Assembly (NCBI RefSeq): GCF_030160835.1
Contig: NZ_BSPC01000080.1
Span: 62,001-126,000, forward strand
Length of the DNA stretch: 64,000 bases
Origin: Labrys miyagiensis
Lineage (GTDB): Bacteria > Pseudomonadota > Alphaproteobacteria > Rhizobiales > Labraceae
Direction: 5' to 3'
Below are positions 1 through 8,730 of this stretch, piece after piece; position 1 is the first letter of the stretch; every line of letters begins with the position of its first letter. Both the position numbers and the translations under genes were made by a program. Below the pieces are notes generated by a model. The model was not told the DNA's origin. It saw only the letters and a list, made by a program, of their open reading frames with translations, and searched no databases.

Positions 1-312
1 CTGGACTTCCTGAATCGCGCGCCCGAGCATCTCGGTCAAGACCTGGCGAACCTGCGGCTCGCTCATGCTCAGATTGGCGGCAGCGAAGTCGGCAAGAACC
101 TTGCGCACCACGTCATGGTCGCCGGCTTCCTCGAAGTCCGACATGACCACAGATTTGGCATAGGCGCTAGCGTCCTCGCCCGACAGGCCGAGCTTCTCGG
201 CGGCCCACAGGCCGAGCAGCCTGTTGCTGCGAGCCGTCGCCTTGAAGCGGAGATCCTCGTCATGGGCAAACTTCTTCTCGAAGGCCTCTTCCCGCTTGTC
301 AAACGTGGTCAT
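1..312 (-). CDS. DUF1476 / ATPase inhibitor subunit zeta family protein (3' end cut by window)
   Basis: The reverse strand reads from an ATG at 312 without a stop to the window edge, giving 104 residues that begin MTTFDKREEAFEKKFAHD and contain LLGLWAAEKLGLSGEDA. This matches the DUF1476 family (ATPaseInh_sub_z), whose Paracoccus member is a natural inhibitor of F1-ATPase; most alphaproteobacteria carry one copy. Family members are about 105-110 residues, so only a few C-terminal residues should lie outside. The protein is small, charged and helical, with no signal peptide. It is divergent from purC. Family assignment is firm; the inhibitor role is inferred from Paracoccus. Confidence 0.85.
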   Translation of the reverse strand, partial: MTTFDKREEAFEKKFAHDEDLRFKATARSNRLLGLWAAEKLGLSGEDASAYAKSVVMSDFEEAGDHDVVRKVLADFAAANLSMSEPQVRQVLTEMLGRAIQEVQ

Positions 313-668
313 TGAGTTATTTCCTGTTCAGCTACCGGTTTTTCTTGAAGCGCCGGCCATGCCTGTTGCATATAGGCGCGCAATCCCCAAATCAAATTAA
401 GCTGCCGTAACGCCCTCCTCCCAGGGTCGCATCCGGCATTTCGAAAATACACCGATGCCCGGTGCACAAGCAAATGCACTTTGGCAGGATTCGTGGTTCC
501 AGACCGGTTCACACCGTGGCGCGCATTGTGCGCAGGGCTGTGATCGGGTAGGTTGGCGAAGTCTCCGGTTTGCCGTCGCAAGCCGAATCGCCAATTGCGC
601 CGGCCACGGATCGCATTTCCAGGAGCCCTGGCACGTTGACGGATTTTCTCAAACCACGGTACATCCCG
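313..668. other. Gene-free divergent region between DUF1476 gene and purC
   Basis: About 356 bases with no convincing gene. It should hold the promoters of both flanking genes because they point away from each other. Open frames here are short and have no family resemblance. No clear operator was recognised. Confidence 0.5.
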
Positions 669-1433
669 ATGAACCGCCGCCGCCGCATCTACGAAGGCAA
701 GGCGAAGGTCCTCTATGAAGGTCCTGAGCCCGGCACCCTGATCCAGCATTTCAAAGACGACGCCACCGCTTTCAACAGCAAGAAGCATGCGATCATTGAC
801 GGCAAGGGCGTCCTCAACAACCGCATATCCGAATATCTGTTCCAGAACCTGAATGATATCGGCGTGCCCACGCATTTCATTCGCCGGCTGAACATGCGCG
901 AGCAGCTCATCCGCGAGGTCGAGATCATTCCGCTCGAAGTCGTGGTGCGCAATGTCGCCGCGGGCTCGATCTCCACGCGCCTCGGCCTGGAGGAAGGCAC
1001 GCAGCTGCCCCGCTCGATCGTGGAGTTCTATTACAAGAACGACGCGCTCAGCGATCCCATGGTCTCGGAAGAACACATCACGGCCTTCGGCTGGGCGAGC
1101 CCTCCGGAACTCGATGACATCATGGCGCTGGCCATTCGCGTCAACGACTTCCTGTCCGGCCTCTTCCTCGGCGTCGGGATCCGCCTGGTCGACTTCAAGA
1201 TCGAATGCGGCCGCCTGTGGGAGAACGAGATGATGCGCATCGTCCTTGCCGACGAGATCTCGCCCGACTCCTGCCGCCTGTGGGACATCAAGTCGAACGA
1301 CAAGCTCGACAAGGATCGTTTCCGCCGCGACATGGGCGGCCTCGTGGAAGCCTACACCGAAGTGGCGCGCCGTCTCGGCATCATGAACGAGATGGAAAAC
1401 ATAAGTGTGAAGGGCCCCAAGCTGGTCCAGTGA
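669..1433 (+). CDS. purC: Phosphoribosylaminoimidazole-succinocarboxamide synthase
   Basis: SAICAR synthetase joins CAIR and aspartate using ATP in purine synthesis. The 254-residue protein begins [19 protein letters not shown], the usual alphaproteobacterial start. It has the signature PLEVVVRN at residues 88-95, [10 protein letters not shown] at 173-182 and [13 protein letters not shown] near 194-206. The open frame extends further upstream, but the ATG at 669 gives the family N-terminus. A strong intrinsic terminator follows 28 bases after the stop. The gene lies near purS, purQ and purL, although each pur gene is separated by other genes. Confidence 0.97.
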   Translation: MNRRRRIYEGKAKVLYEGPEPGTLIQHFKDDATAFNSKKHAIIDGKGVLNNRISEYLFQNLNDIGVPTHFIRRLNMREQLIREVEIIPLEVVVRNVAAGSISTRLGLEEGTQLPRSIVEFYYKNDALSDPMVSEEHITAFGWASPPELDDIMALAIRVNDFLSGLFLGVGIRLVDFKIECGRLWENEMMRIVLADEISPDSCRLWDIKSNDKLDKDRFRRDMGGLVEAYTEVARRLGIMNEMENISVKGPKLVQ

Positions 1434-1460
1434 CCCGTTAGGGTGTAAATATTGAAAAGG

Positions 1461-1494
1461 GGGCTCGCGCTGGAAGGCGTCGAGCCCTTTTTGT
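1461..1494 (+). terminator. Intrinsic terminator after purC
   Basis: A perfect 7-bp stem GGGCTCG/CGAGCCC with a 13-base loop is followed by a run of T (TTTTTGTT). It lies 28 bases past the purC stop and ends that transcription unit. Confidence 0.85.
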
Positions 1495-1540
1495 TAAGCA
1501 GGCTCTGAAAGAGTACAGCGTGGTTTACAAGGAAGAGCCT

Positions 1541-2095
1541 GTGTCGAAACAAGCGCCTGCTCCATGGAAGCGTCAGCTGCTTGCCGGCAGCCTGCTTGGC
1601 GTTGTGCTGACGGCCCTCGCAGGCTGCGCCTATTGGAATTTGTGGGATGGCGATCCCGCAGTCTCGCTGCCGGACTCCAGCAAGTGGGTCGTGCTGCCCA
1701 TGCGCTCCTTCGTGTCCCGCGACGACATCACGGTCGAAGGCATGCAGTTGTGCACCATGCGCCAATGCGGCTACGATGCGACGATCGAGCGTTTCACGGT
1801 GACGGGACGGGATGCGGCGATCTGGGAAAAGGCCCTCACCGAGCCTCGCCAACTCGCCGCCCTGGTCGGCAAGCCCTACCCCAAGAGCGTCCTGCCCAAG
1901 CCCGAGGTCAGTGCCGAGCCGTTCACCGCTGGCAAATGGACCGGCATCGAGCTTGCCATGACCGGCGGCAAGAAGGCGCATCACTTCAACTCATTCGTCG
2001 TCGGGGAGCGCAACAAGAACGGCACCACCTTTATCGTGGTGATCGCGGCGCACGAAGACATTGCCAGGAAGCTGGTGCTCGAAGCGACACAATGA
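1541..2095 (+). CDS. Putative lipoprotein of unknown function
   Basis: A 184-residue protein starting at GTG 1541, chosen because AAGGAAG lies about 6 bases upstream; a GTG at 1520 in the same frame has no such site. The N-terminus has basic residues (KRQ), a hydrophobic stretch and a lipobox ending ALAGC, so export and lipidation are expected. The rest is soluble with no family that I recognise; two further cysteines lie in the region LCTMRQCGYD. It follows the purC terminator and is probably transcribed on its own. Confidence 0.7.
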   Translation: MSKQAPAPWKRQLLAGSLLGVVLTALAGCAYWNLWDGDPAVSLPDSSKWVVLPMRSFVSRDDITVEGMQLCTMRQCGYDATIERFTVTGRDAAIWEKALTEPRQLAALVGKPYPKSVLPKPEVSAEPFTAGKWTGIELAMTGGKKAHHFNSFVVGERNKNGTTFIVVIAAHEDIARKLVLEATQ

Positions 2096-2198
2096 CGCCG
2101 CCGGTGCGCGAATGGCTCCGGCCGCACATGAATTGCACACCGCGCAAGCGCCCCCACCGATCCCAAATTGTGATGGATTGCGATAAAAGAAGACGATC

Positions 2199-2765
2199 AT
2201 GGACGACAAACGTCTCAGCAAATTCCTCAGCCTCGTGCTTCGGCATGAGCCTGAAGCCGCCGGCCTGACGCTCGATGCGCAGGGCTGGGTCGAGATCGAC
2301 GATCTCGCCAGGGCGACGATGAAGCGCTTCGGCGCCGGACAGCGCGACATCGAGCGTGTGGTGCAGGAAAGCGACAAGCAACGCTTTATCATCCAGGGCT
2401 CTCGCATCCGCGCCAACCAGGGCCACAGCGTCAACGTCGATCTCGGCCTTGAGCCTTCCGAGCCGCCCGCCGAACTCTGGCACGGCACCACGGCTGGCCA
2501 TCTGGAGAGCATTCTCGCGAGCGGGCTCGAGAAGCGCAGCCGCCAGCATGTGCATCTCTCGATCGACCGGGAAACGGCCCGCAAAGTCGCAGCACGCCGC
2601 ACCGGTCCCTGGGTGATCCTGCGGGTCGATGCCGCGGCCATGCGGGGTGAAGGTGGGGCATTCTATGTCAGCGAGAATGGCGACTGGCTCACCGACGCGG
2701 TACCCGCCCGCTTCCTGGGCATCGCCGAGCAGTTTTCCGACGGCGACAGCCCACGCGGTGATTGA
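2199..2765 (+). CDS. kptA: RNA 2'-phosphotransferase (Tpt1/KptA family)
   Basis: The 188-residue protein has the family pattern throughout: LSLVLRHEP (Arg15-His16), IRANQGHS at 70-77, LWHGTT at 94-99 and HVHLS at 117-121. Tpt1/KptA enzymes remove an internal 2'-phosphate from RNA using NAD+, forming ADP-ribose 1'',2''-cyclic phosphate; in yeast this completes tRNA splicing. Bacteria mostly lack that splicing route, so the natural substrate is unclear. The gene stands alone between a lipoprotein and a convergent permease, and no RNA ligase or RtcB lies in the window. Confidence 0.92.
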   Translation: MDDKRLSKFLSLVLRHEPEAAGLTLDAQGWVEIDDLARATMKRFGAGQRDIERVVQESDKQRFIIQGSRIRANQGHSVNVDLGLEPSEPPAELWHGTTAGHLESILASGLEKRSRQHVHLSIDRETARKVAARRTGPWVILRVDAAAMRGEGGAFYVSENGDWLTDAVPARFLGIAEQFSDGDSPRGD

Positions 2766-2853
2766 ACCGCCGGCCCGCCAAGCATACGGCACCGTCGGTC
2801 GACAGAAATATTCCGCCAACCGACGGGGACTCTCTCCACCGAGAAGTCCGAGG

Positions 2854-4230
2854 TCAGGCCGCCTGCACCTCCAGATCGTGCTCCACGCCCAGCAGCGCGT
2901 GGGGTGCGCGCATCTTTACAAGGAAGAACCAGCCGACGCCCAGCAGCATGTAAAGGGCGAAGCCGTAAGGAAGGATATTGTAGGGATAGGCCGGCACCGG
3001 ATAGATGCTGCCGATGAGCGACAGGATCATCAGCACGGTCCCCAGACCGCCCATGACATAATCCATGGGCTTGGCCTCGCCCATCTTGCGCAGCAGCACC
3101 GGGGCGGCGATGGAGCAGAGCATGTACACGATGATGAATCCGAAGCTCGCGATTGTACCGAAATAACCGAGCAGGTCGGGATTGGCTTGGCTGGAGAAGC
3201 TGGCGCAGACGATGAAGTTCAGGACCACGCCGATGGTAGCGGCGATATGAGGGGTGCGATGCGATTCATGGATCGTGCCGACGGCCCGATGCAGGAACTG
3301 GTAGCGCCCGAGGGAAAACAGCATCCGGCTGAAGGCGTTGATCGAGGCAAGGGCGCAGGCAAAGCAGCTGATCGCCGCGCCGATATAGACAAGATTGGTC
3401 AGCAGCACGCTTTTGCCTGCCACGAGATCGCTCAACGGCCCTGAACTTGCGCCCAATTTGGAGGCATCGTCGTCGAACCCTTGCGAAATGACGTAGGTCG
3501 TCACGATGAAGAAGAGCCCCGCGATGATGGGGGTGAGGATCACGGCACGCGGAATGATCCGGTTGGGATTGCGCGTCTCCTTGCCAAGCGTGGCTGCACT
3601 TTCGAACCCGACATAGGAAAAGATGCCGAAGACGATGGCTTGCGCAACGGCGGTGAAGGAGGAGCCATCGAGTTGCACCTGCTTCACGTCGGTTGCATAG
3701 CCGTGGGCACGCCAGGAAATGAAGCAGACCAGAAGGATGATGGCCATCGATATCACTTCGATGCCAAGGCCCACCCGAGAGGAGATGCGGATGTCGCGCA
3801 CGGCAAAGAGCCATACTGCCACCGAGATCAGCAGGAAGAACACCGCGCTGGGCACCGTGGCGGCGAAGCCCATGCTTGCCACCAGATCCTGGAGGAAGAG
3901 CGCCGTGGCCGCCGTCAGGGCCATGGCGGTGAATAGATAGGCAGCCAGCATGGCCCAGCCGGCGAGCAACCCGTAGGACGGTCCCAGCCCCCGCGAGACA
4001 TAGATGAAGAAGGAGCCGGCAGCAGAAATCTTGCCTGCAAGCTTGCCGATATTGATGCCGACGATCACCAGGGAGATCGTCGCCAGGACATAGACCAGCC
4101 AGGAGGCCGAGCCTGCCATGCCGGCAACAACGGCAACAGCGATAGTGGGGGTCAGCGTTGGCGACACATTCGCCACCGACTGCCCCAGCGCCTCGATAAA
4201 GGACAGACTATCTTTTCTCAGTTCAGACAT
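2854..4230 (-). CDS. APC-family amino acid permease
   Basis: A 458-residue protein with about 12 hydrophobic segments. It has the APC-superfamily opening SVANVSPTLTPT at about 17-28, where the unwound first helix binds substrate, and a conserved GIFSYVGFESAATLGKE segment in the middle. The ATG at 4230 follows GGAG and gives the normal N-terminus; the frame stays open for 51 more codons without similarity. Substrate cannot be read from sequence. It converges on kptA across 88 bases that hold only a weak CCGTCGGT/ACCGACGG stem. Confidence 0.87.
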   Translation of the reverse strand: MSELRKDSLSFIEALGQSVANVSPTLTPTIAVAVVAGMAGSASWLVYVLATISLVIVGINIGKLAGKISAAGSFFIYVSRGLGPSYGLLAGWAMLAAYLFTAMALTAATALFLQDLVASMGFAATVPSAVFFLLISVAVWLFAVRDIRISSRVGLGIEVISMAIILLVCFISWRAHGYATDVKQVQLDGSSFTAVAQAIVFGIFSYVGFESAATLGKETRNPNRIIPRAVILTPIIAGLFFIVTTYVISQGFDDDASKLGASSGPLSDLVAGKSVLLTNLVYIGAAISCFACALASINAFSRMLFSLGRYQFLHRAVGTIHESHRTPHIAATIGVVLNFIVCASFSSQANPDLLGYFGTIASFGFIIVYMLCSIAAPVLLRKMGEAKPMDYVMGGLGTVLMILSLIGSIYPVPAYPYNILPYGFALYMLLGVGWFFLVKMRAPHALLGVEHDLEVQAA

Positions 4231-4644
4231 GCCTTCGTCTCCAAACCGCCGGTTCTGGCGTTGGCGGCATCCGTCGGGATGCCGCGATGTTGAAAGAAAC
4301 GTTCCTACGCATTCACACCAAAGGCATCCTGGACGTCGCTTCCCCGCACCGGCCTGTTGCGACGGGCGCGAACACCCGGTCACCGACCAGCTTTCCTGTA
4401 GTTAAAAATATTTTACTGTTACGATATGCAAGATTCGGGCCGGTCCCGGTGCAACACAGATCTGCTCCTCGAACGCCGTCCTTGCTGAGACACCCGCACT
4501 CGCCAAACAGGCGCTCTTGCGTTTTTCTCAACGGCGATGGAATGGATTTCCGGGGCTGAAGGCAGAAGCAGCGATTGAACCGCCGCCCCGACTGCTTTAA
4601 GCGCATCCACGATCGGTTCAGGATTGCATCAAGGCAGGTGTTGA
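4231..4644. other. Gene-free divergent region between APC permease and purS
   Basis: About 414 bases with no supported gene. An AT-rich patch around 4400-4430 (GTTAAAAATATTTTACTG) is the most promoter-like stretch. It probably holds divergent promoters for the permease and purS. Confidence 0.45.
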
Positions 4645-4884
4645 ATGAAGGCTCGTGTCATCGTTACGCTCAAGAATGGCGTGTTGGATCCGCAGGGCAA
4701 GGCGATCGAGGGCGCGCTTGTTTCTCTCGGCGTGAACAGTGTCAATGGCGTGCGTCAGGGCAAGGTGTTCGACATCGAGATCGGTCAGAGCGATGCCGAG
4801 GCCGCGCGGGAAACCCTGACGGCTGCATGCGAGAAGCTTCTCGCCAACACCGTCATCGAAAATTACACCATCGAAATCGCCTGA
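4645..4884 (+). CDS. purS: Phosphoribosylformylglycinamidine synthase subunit PurS
   Basis: A 79-residue protein starting MKARVIVTLKNGVLDPQGKA, the standard PurS opening. PurS is the small structural subunit that bridges PurQ (glutaminase) and the short PurL (synthetase) to form FGAM synthase. The domain is a ferredoxin-like fold of about 80 residues, so the length is normal. Its stop overlaps the start of the next gene (TGATG), implying translational coupling. purQ follows 628 bases after the purS stop. Confidence 0.96.
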   Translation: MKARVIVTLKNGVLDPQGKAIEGALVSLGVNSVNGVRQGKVFDIEIGQSDAEAARETLTAACEKLLANTVIENYTIEIA

Positions 4885-5423
4885 TGGCCGGGCGGCGCCT
4901 GCTCGCGCTGGCGCTCCTCTGCCTCGGGGGCAGCGCGGCGACGGCGGCGCCGCGGCTTGCCGTGAGTGAAGGCTTTTCCCTTCGCTTCGATGACAGCCAA
5001 TGGGCGCGGCAGACGGCCGCGCCACCCTCCCTGCTCACCCTGCGCTGCATCGCGCCGGAGTGCTCGCCAGGCAATGTCCTCACCTTCGTGCGGGACGAGC
5101 GGCCCCTGATTGTACCCGGCTTTGCGCCTTTCGGCCCGGGCGCCGGCACCGGGGCTTCCGTCGATCTGCGCCTGCAGAGCCTCACGCCAGCATCCCGCCT
5201 CCTCGCCCGCGGCCCGGCGGAACCTGTCACCCTCGGCGGTGCGGACGGCTATCGCGGCGTCTACGATATCGAAGACCGGGCGCTCGCGAAAACGGCTGCC
5301 GTCATCCTGCTGCTCCGCCAGGGCCACGGCACGCTGGAGGTGCGCCTGGGCGCTCCCAAACTCTCGCAGGCCGATATCGCCGCCTTCAACGCCCTGCTCA
5401 CCGGATTCGAGCTGCAAAATTAG
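4884..5423 (+). CDS. Secreted protein of unknown function, coupled to purS
   Basis: A 179-residue protein whose ATG overlaps the purS stop by one base. The first 22 residues (MAGRRLLALALLCLGGSAAT...) form a typical Sec signal peptide cut after an Ala-rich site. The mature part has two cysteines (LRCIAPECSPG) that may form a disulphide. I know no family for it. Lying between purS and purQ it is presumably co-transcribed with them, but nothing suggests a purine role. Confidence 0.7.
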   Translation: MAGRRLLALALLCLGGSAATAAPRLAVSEGFSLRFDDSQWARQTAAPPSLLTLRCIAPECSPGNVLTFVRDERPLIVPGFAPFGPGAGTGASVDLRLQSLTPASRLLARGPAEPVTLGGADGYRGVYDIEDRALAKTAAVILLLRQGHGTLEVRLGAPKLSQADIAAFNALLTGFELQN

Positions 5424-5511
5424 CAGGTTGCCTCACTCTTCGCTTGACCCGGCTTCGGCAAAGAAACCATAAGGCCCCGATCCGCCTCCCCCGCCACAGC
5501 GAGTATGACCG

Positions 5512-6207
5512 ATGAAAGCAGCTGTCATCACCTTTCCTGGCTCCAATCGCGAGGGGGATGTCGCTAAGGCTCTCAAGCAGGCCGGCGCCAAGGTGGAGGC
5601 GGTCTGGCATGCCGACAGCGAGTTGCCGGCCGGAACGGACCTCGCCGTGCTGCCGGGCGGTTTCTCCTATGGCGACTATCTGCGCTGCGGCGCCATCGCC
5701 GCCCGCGCCACCATCATGGATGCCATCCGCAAACATGCCGAGCGTGGCGGCCTCGTGCTCGGCATCTGCAACGGCTTCCAGATCATCACCGATGGCGGCC
5801 TGCTGCCGGGCGTGCTGATGCGCAACGCCGACCTGAAGTTCATCTGCAAGCGCGTATATCTGCGTGTCGAGCGCACCGATACGGCCTATGCCAGCGCCTA
5901 CAAGCAGGGCCAAGCCATCGATGTCTGCGTTGCCCATGGCGAAGGCAATTATTTCTGCTCGCCGGAGACGCTGACGCAGCTCGAGGGCGATGGGCTGGTG
6001 GCCTTCCGCTATTGCGATGCGAACGGCAAGGTGGGCGCCGCGACCAACCCGAACGGTTCGCTCAACAACATCGCCGGCATCTATTCGGCCAATCGTCGCG
6101 TGCTCGGCATGATGCCGCATCCGGAAAACCTGATCGATCCGCTGGTCGGCGGCACCGATGGCCGCGGCCTGTTCGCCAGCCTGATCGGCAGCATGGCGAC
6201 GGCCTGA
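5512..6207 (+). CDS. purQ: Phosphoribosylformylglycinamidine synthase subunit PurQ
   Basis: The 231-residue class I glutamine amidotransferase supplies ammonia to PurL in FGAM synthesis. The catalytic triad is visible: Cys86 in GICNGFQ, and His203 and Glu205 in MMPHPEN. It opens MKAAVITFPGSNREGD, as usual. It forms part of the purS-unknown-purQ run. Length is normal for stand-alone PurQ. Confidence 0.97.
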   Translation: MKAAVITFPGSNREGDVAKALKQAGAKVEAVWHADSELPAGTDLAVLPGGFSYGDYLRCGAIAARATIMDAIRKHAERGGLVLGICNGFQIITDGGLLPGVLMRNADLKFICKRVYLRVERTDTAYASAYKQGQAIDVCVAHGEGNYFCSPETLTQLEGDGLVAFRYCDANGKVGAATNPNGSLNNIAGIYSANRRVLGMMPHPENLIDPLVGGTDGRGLFASLIGSMATA

Positions 6208-6428
6208 AGGCCACACTCGTTCAGGTCTGAGCCAATAGCGCTCGATATTCTTACGGCTCGACCCAGTCTCAAGCCGCTGTCGTAGAACTTGCGCATGCCC
6301 GTGCTACGGGATGTGCGTTTTCGCACATCATTCACACCCTATTTACTTCACTGCGTGCGGCGGCAAGCGCGAGGTTGCGTGCCCACCCGAGTGGTGCGAT
6401 TCTGTATTGTGAGCACTGGAGCAGACCG

Positions 6429-6896
6429 ATGAGCCATCGTCTTTCTTCTGGACGTCTTTCCTGGGGTCTGGCCGGCGCTGTCGGGCTCTCTCTCGCGCTG
6501 GCGGCTTGCGGCCCCTCGCGCACCAGCGGTCCGCAGCCGGTCTATCAGGAACAGCCGCAGGCGGTGGTGACCAGCGACGGCACCCAGCAGTTCCCCGTGC
6601 CGCAGTCCGGTCGTGAGTTGCTCGCCCAGCGTCTCATGCAGCTCGTTCCCGGCCGTATTGTCGATGCGCGCATTTCGAACGGCTGGCGCACAGCGGCCGC
6701 CGCCCAGCAGCATCCCGACGACTATGCGGCCTGTGTCAGCGCCGATGCCGGCGGTGGCTCGAAGGTGTTCCTGATCGTGACAAATGGCTCGCATACGGGC
6801 GACGTCATTTCCGGTGACAAGGCGAGCCAGCGCTGTGCAGATGGTGCCCGCGTGACACAGTGGACCACGCTGCCGGAAGCCATTTCACGCAGCTGA
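6429..6896 (+). CDS. Putative lipoprotein of unknown function
   Basis: A 155-residue protein with a signal sequence ending in the lipobox LALAACGPS (Cys about residue 27), followed by a Pro/Gln-rich linker and a small domain with two cysteines (YAACVSAD, SQRCADG). The ATG at 6429 was chosen for the GGAG 8 bases upstream; the frame opens earlier at 6375. Family unknown. A short secreted domain after a flexible linker suggests a periplasmic or envelope protein. Confidence 0.65.
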   Translation: MSHRLSSGRLSWGLAGAVGLSLALAACGPSRTSGPQPVYQEQPQAVVTSDGTQQFPVPQSGRELLAQRLMQLVPGRIVDARISNGWRTAAAAQQHPDDYAACVSADAGGGSKVFLIVTNGSHTGDVISGDKASQRCADGARVTQWTTLPEAISRS

Positions 6897-6944
6897 GTCG
6901 GCGTTGAGCACCTGACCGAAAAGTCGCTGGAACCTCAACTTTTT

Positions 6945-7016
6945 GTCATTGCCGGGCTTGTCCCGGCAAGCCCGGCAACGCTAGGGCTGGATGCCTTGGA
7001 CAAGCCCGGACATGCC
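6945..7016. repeat. REP-like palindromic element
   Basis: An interspersed palindrome lies between convergent genes. GCCGGGCTTGTCC at 6951-6963 is mirrored by GGACAAGCCCGGA at 6998-7010, with an internal CCGGG/CCCGG dyad next to the left arm. Elements starting GTCATTGCCGGGCTTG are common intergenic repeats in Hyphomicrobiales genomes (general knowledge). Confidence 0.6.
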
Positions 7017-7100
7017 AAAAATTGAGCCTTTTCCACTTCTGTCGCTATTTGAGAGCAAGGCTCGCAGAGAGCGTGATACTGCGCGGAAACCACCGCGCCC

Positions 7101-8312
7101 TCACCTCTCGGGCGAGGCGACATGCTCGGGCCGTACGCCCATGCCGATGAGGCGCGCCGGAATGCGGCGCAGGACAGGAAATCGCCCGAGAAGCCGCAGA
7201 AACAGCGGCGGTTTCAGCGCCTGCTTGCTGGACAGCACCGTGCTGATGATGCGGTTCTGCGCCTGGACCTGTCCCCATTGCGTCGCCCTGGTCGGCCATT
7301 CACGCCGGCGCTGCAGGGCAGCAAGATCGGCATCGGTCACGGCGCCCTCTCGCAATTTGGCATGCAGCAGATTGGCGGTGGCGACTGCATCCTGGATAGC
7401 GAGGTTGATGCCGATGCCACCGACGGGCGACATCGTATGCGCGGCGTCGCCGATGCAGAGCAGGCCCGGCCGATGCCATTGCCTGAGACGGTCGACGCTC
7501 ACGGTCAGCAGCTTGACGTCGTCCCAGCTGCGGATCTCCTCGGGCCTTCCCTCCAGGGACGAGAGCCTGGCCAGCTTCTGGCGGAACGCCGCCAGGCCCG
7601 CCTGCTTCACCCTGTCATAGCCGCCCTTGGGAATGACATAGGCGCATTGCCAGTAATCGCCGCGATTGAGCATGACCAGGATCGCGCCCGCATCGAAGCG
7701 CCCGAGCGTCTGCGCCGGATCGCTCTCGCGCCGCGACAGGCGCATCCAGAGCACGTCCATCGGCGCGCCGAAATCCTGTACCGAAAGACCCGCCTGATCG
7801 CGCAGGATGGAGTGGCGCCCGTCGGCCGCAATGGTGAGAGGTGCCCGGATTTCGAAGGCGCCCTGCGGCCCATAGGCACGCACGCCCTCGATGCCGCCCT
7901 TGCCCTCGATCAGGCCGGTCGCCTGGGTCTGCATCAGCAGGCGGAAACCTGGATAGCGCCCACCCTGCGAGGTAAGGAAGTTGAGAAACTCCCATTGCGG
8001 CATCAGCGCCAGGAATTTGGAGCGGGTCGGCAGATGCCGGAAATCCGCAATCGGTATCACCTGATCGCCGACCTGGCCCGCCAACTGCTCGACCTTGTCA
8101 TGCGGCAGCTTCAGGAAGGCATCGATCAGGCCAAGTTCATGCATCAGTTCCAGCGTCGAGGGATGGATGGTGTCGCCGCGAAAATCCCTGAGGAAATCGG
8201 CATGCTTTTCCAGGACGATAACCTCGACGCCGGCGCGCGCCAGAAGGAAACCGGCCATCACGCCGGCCGGACCGCCGCCGACGATGCAGCACTGGGCGGC
8301 CACCCCGGTCAT
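7101..8312 (-). CDS. FAD-dependent monooxygenase (UbiH/PHBH-type)
   Basis: The 403-residue protein begins with a dinucleotide-binding motif (IVGGGPAGVMAGFLLARAG), has an ADGRHS segment in the middle, and the second FAD motif GDAAHTMSPVGGIGINLAIQDA. These mark the class A flavin monooxygenases that hydroxylate aromatic or quinone-like substrates with NAD(P)H and O2. Substrate cannot be told. Its ATG overlaps the stop of the upstream AsnC-type gene (TGATG), so the two are translated together. Converges on the lipoprotein gene across a REP-like element. Confidence 0.87.
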   Translation of the reverse strand: MTGVAAQCCIVGGGPAGVMAGFLLARAGVEVIVLEKHADFLRDFRGDTIHPSTLELMHELGLIDAFLKLPHDKVEQLAGQVGDQVIPIADFRHLPTRSKFLALMPQWEFLNFLTSQGGRYPGFRLLMQTQATGLIEGKGGIEGVRAYGPQGAFEIRAPLTIAADGRHSILRDQAGLSVQDFGAPMDVLWMRLSRRESDPAQTLGRFDAGAILVMLNRGDYWQCAYVIPKGGYDRVKQAGLAAFRQKLARLSSLEGRPEEIRSWDDVKLLTVSVDRLRQWHRPGLLCIGDAAHTMSPVGGIGINLAIQDAVATANLLHAKLREGAVTDADLAALQRRREWPTRATQWGQVQAQNRIISTVLSSKQALKPPLFLRLLGRFPVLRRIPARLIGMGVRPEHVASPER

Positions 8313-8548
8313 CAGAAGGCCCGGAAGGTCAGCGTGGTGCGGGTATCGGCGATGCCGGGAATGACCTGGACCTTCTCGCCAACGAAATGGCCAATGTCGA
8401 TATCGTCGTCGATGTAGAACTTGGCCAGGATGTCGTAATCGCCGGCGGTCGAATAGATCTCGGAAGCGATCTCCCCCTCGGCGAGCGCACTGGCAACTTC
8501 ATAGGTACGGCCGAGCTGGCATTTGATCTGCACGAAAAATGTGCGCAT
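8312..8548 (-). CDS. Stand-alone Lrp/AsnC ligand-binding domain protein
   Basis: A 78-residue protein ([18 protein letters not shown]...[10 protein letters not shown]...[10 protein letters not shown]) that matches only the C-terminal RAM effector domain of Lrp/AsnC regulators; the helix-turn-helix half is absent. Such one-domain proteins are known and form rings that bind amino acids or other small molecules. The ATG at 8548 gives the full domain; the frame stays open upstream without similarity. One-base overlap with the FAD monooxygenase gene downstream suggests a shared function, perhaps sensing its ligand. Confidence 0.83.
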   Translation of the reverse strand: MRTFFVQIKCQLGRTYEVASALAEGEIASEIYSTAGDYDILAKFYIDDDIDIGHFVGEKVQVIPGIADTRTTLTFRAF

Positions 8549-8730
8549 TCCCGCTACTCCCAGACTGCTCTTTGCTGTTTCAAACCACAGGGATGCCAAC
8601 AAAGTTGCAGTGTCAATGTGGATCGAACGCGTTCCACGCGATCGATGGTTTACATTCGGCGCGGATGCCCCTATCGCCTCCCGTAAACGAGCGCGCGGGC
8701 AGGCGCGCAGCATCAGGAGCTCGACGCGGC

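Noticed and set aside
2791-2828. Stem CCGTCGGT/ACCGACGG between kptA and the APC permease as a terminator
   Set aside because: The loop is about 20 bases and no T run follows on either strand, so it was not listed as a terminator.
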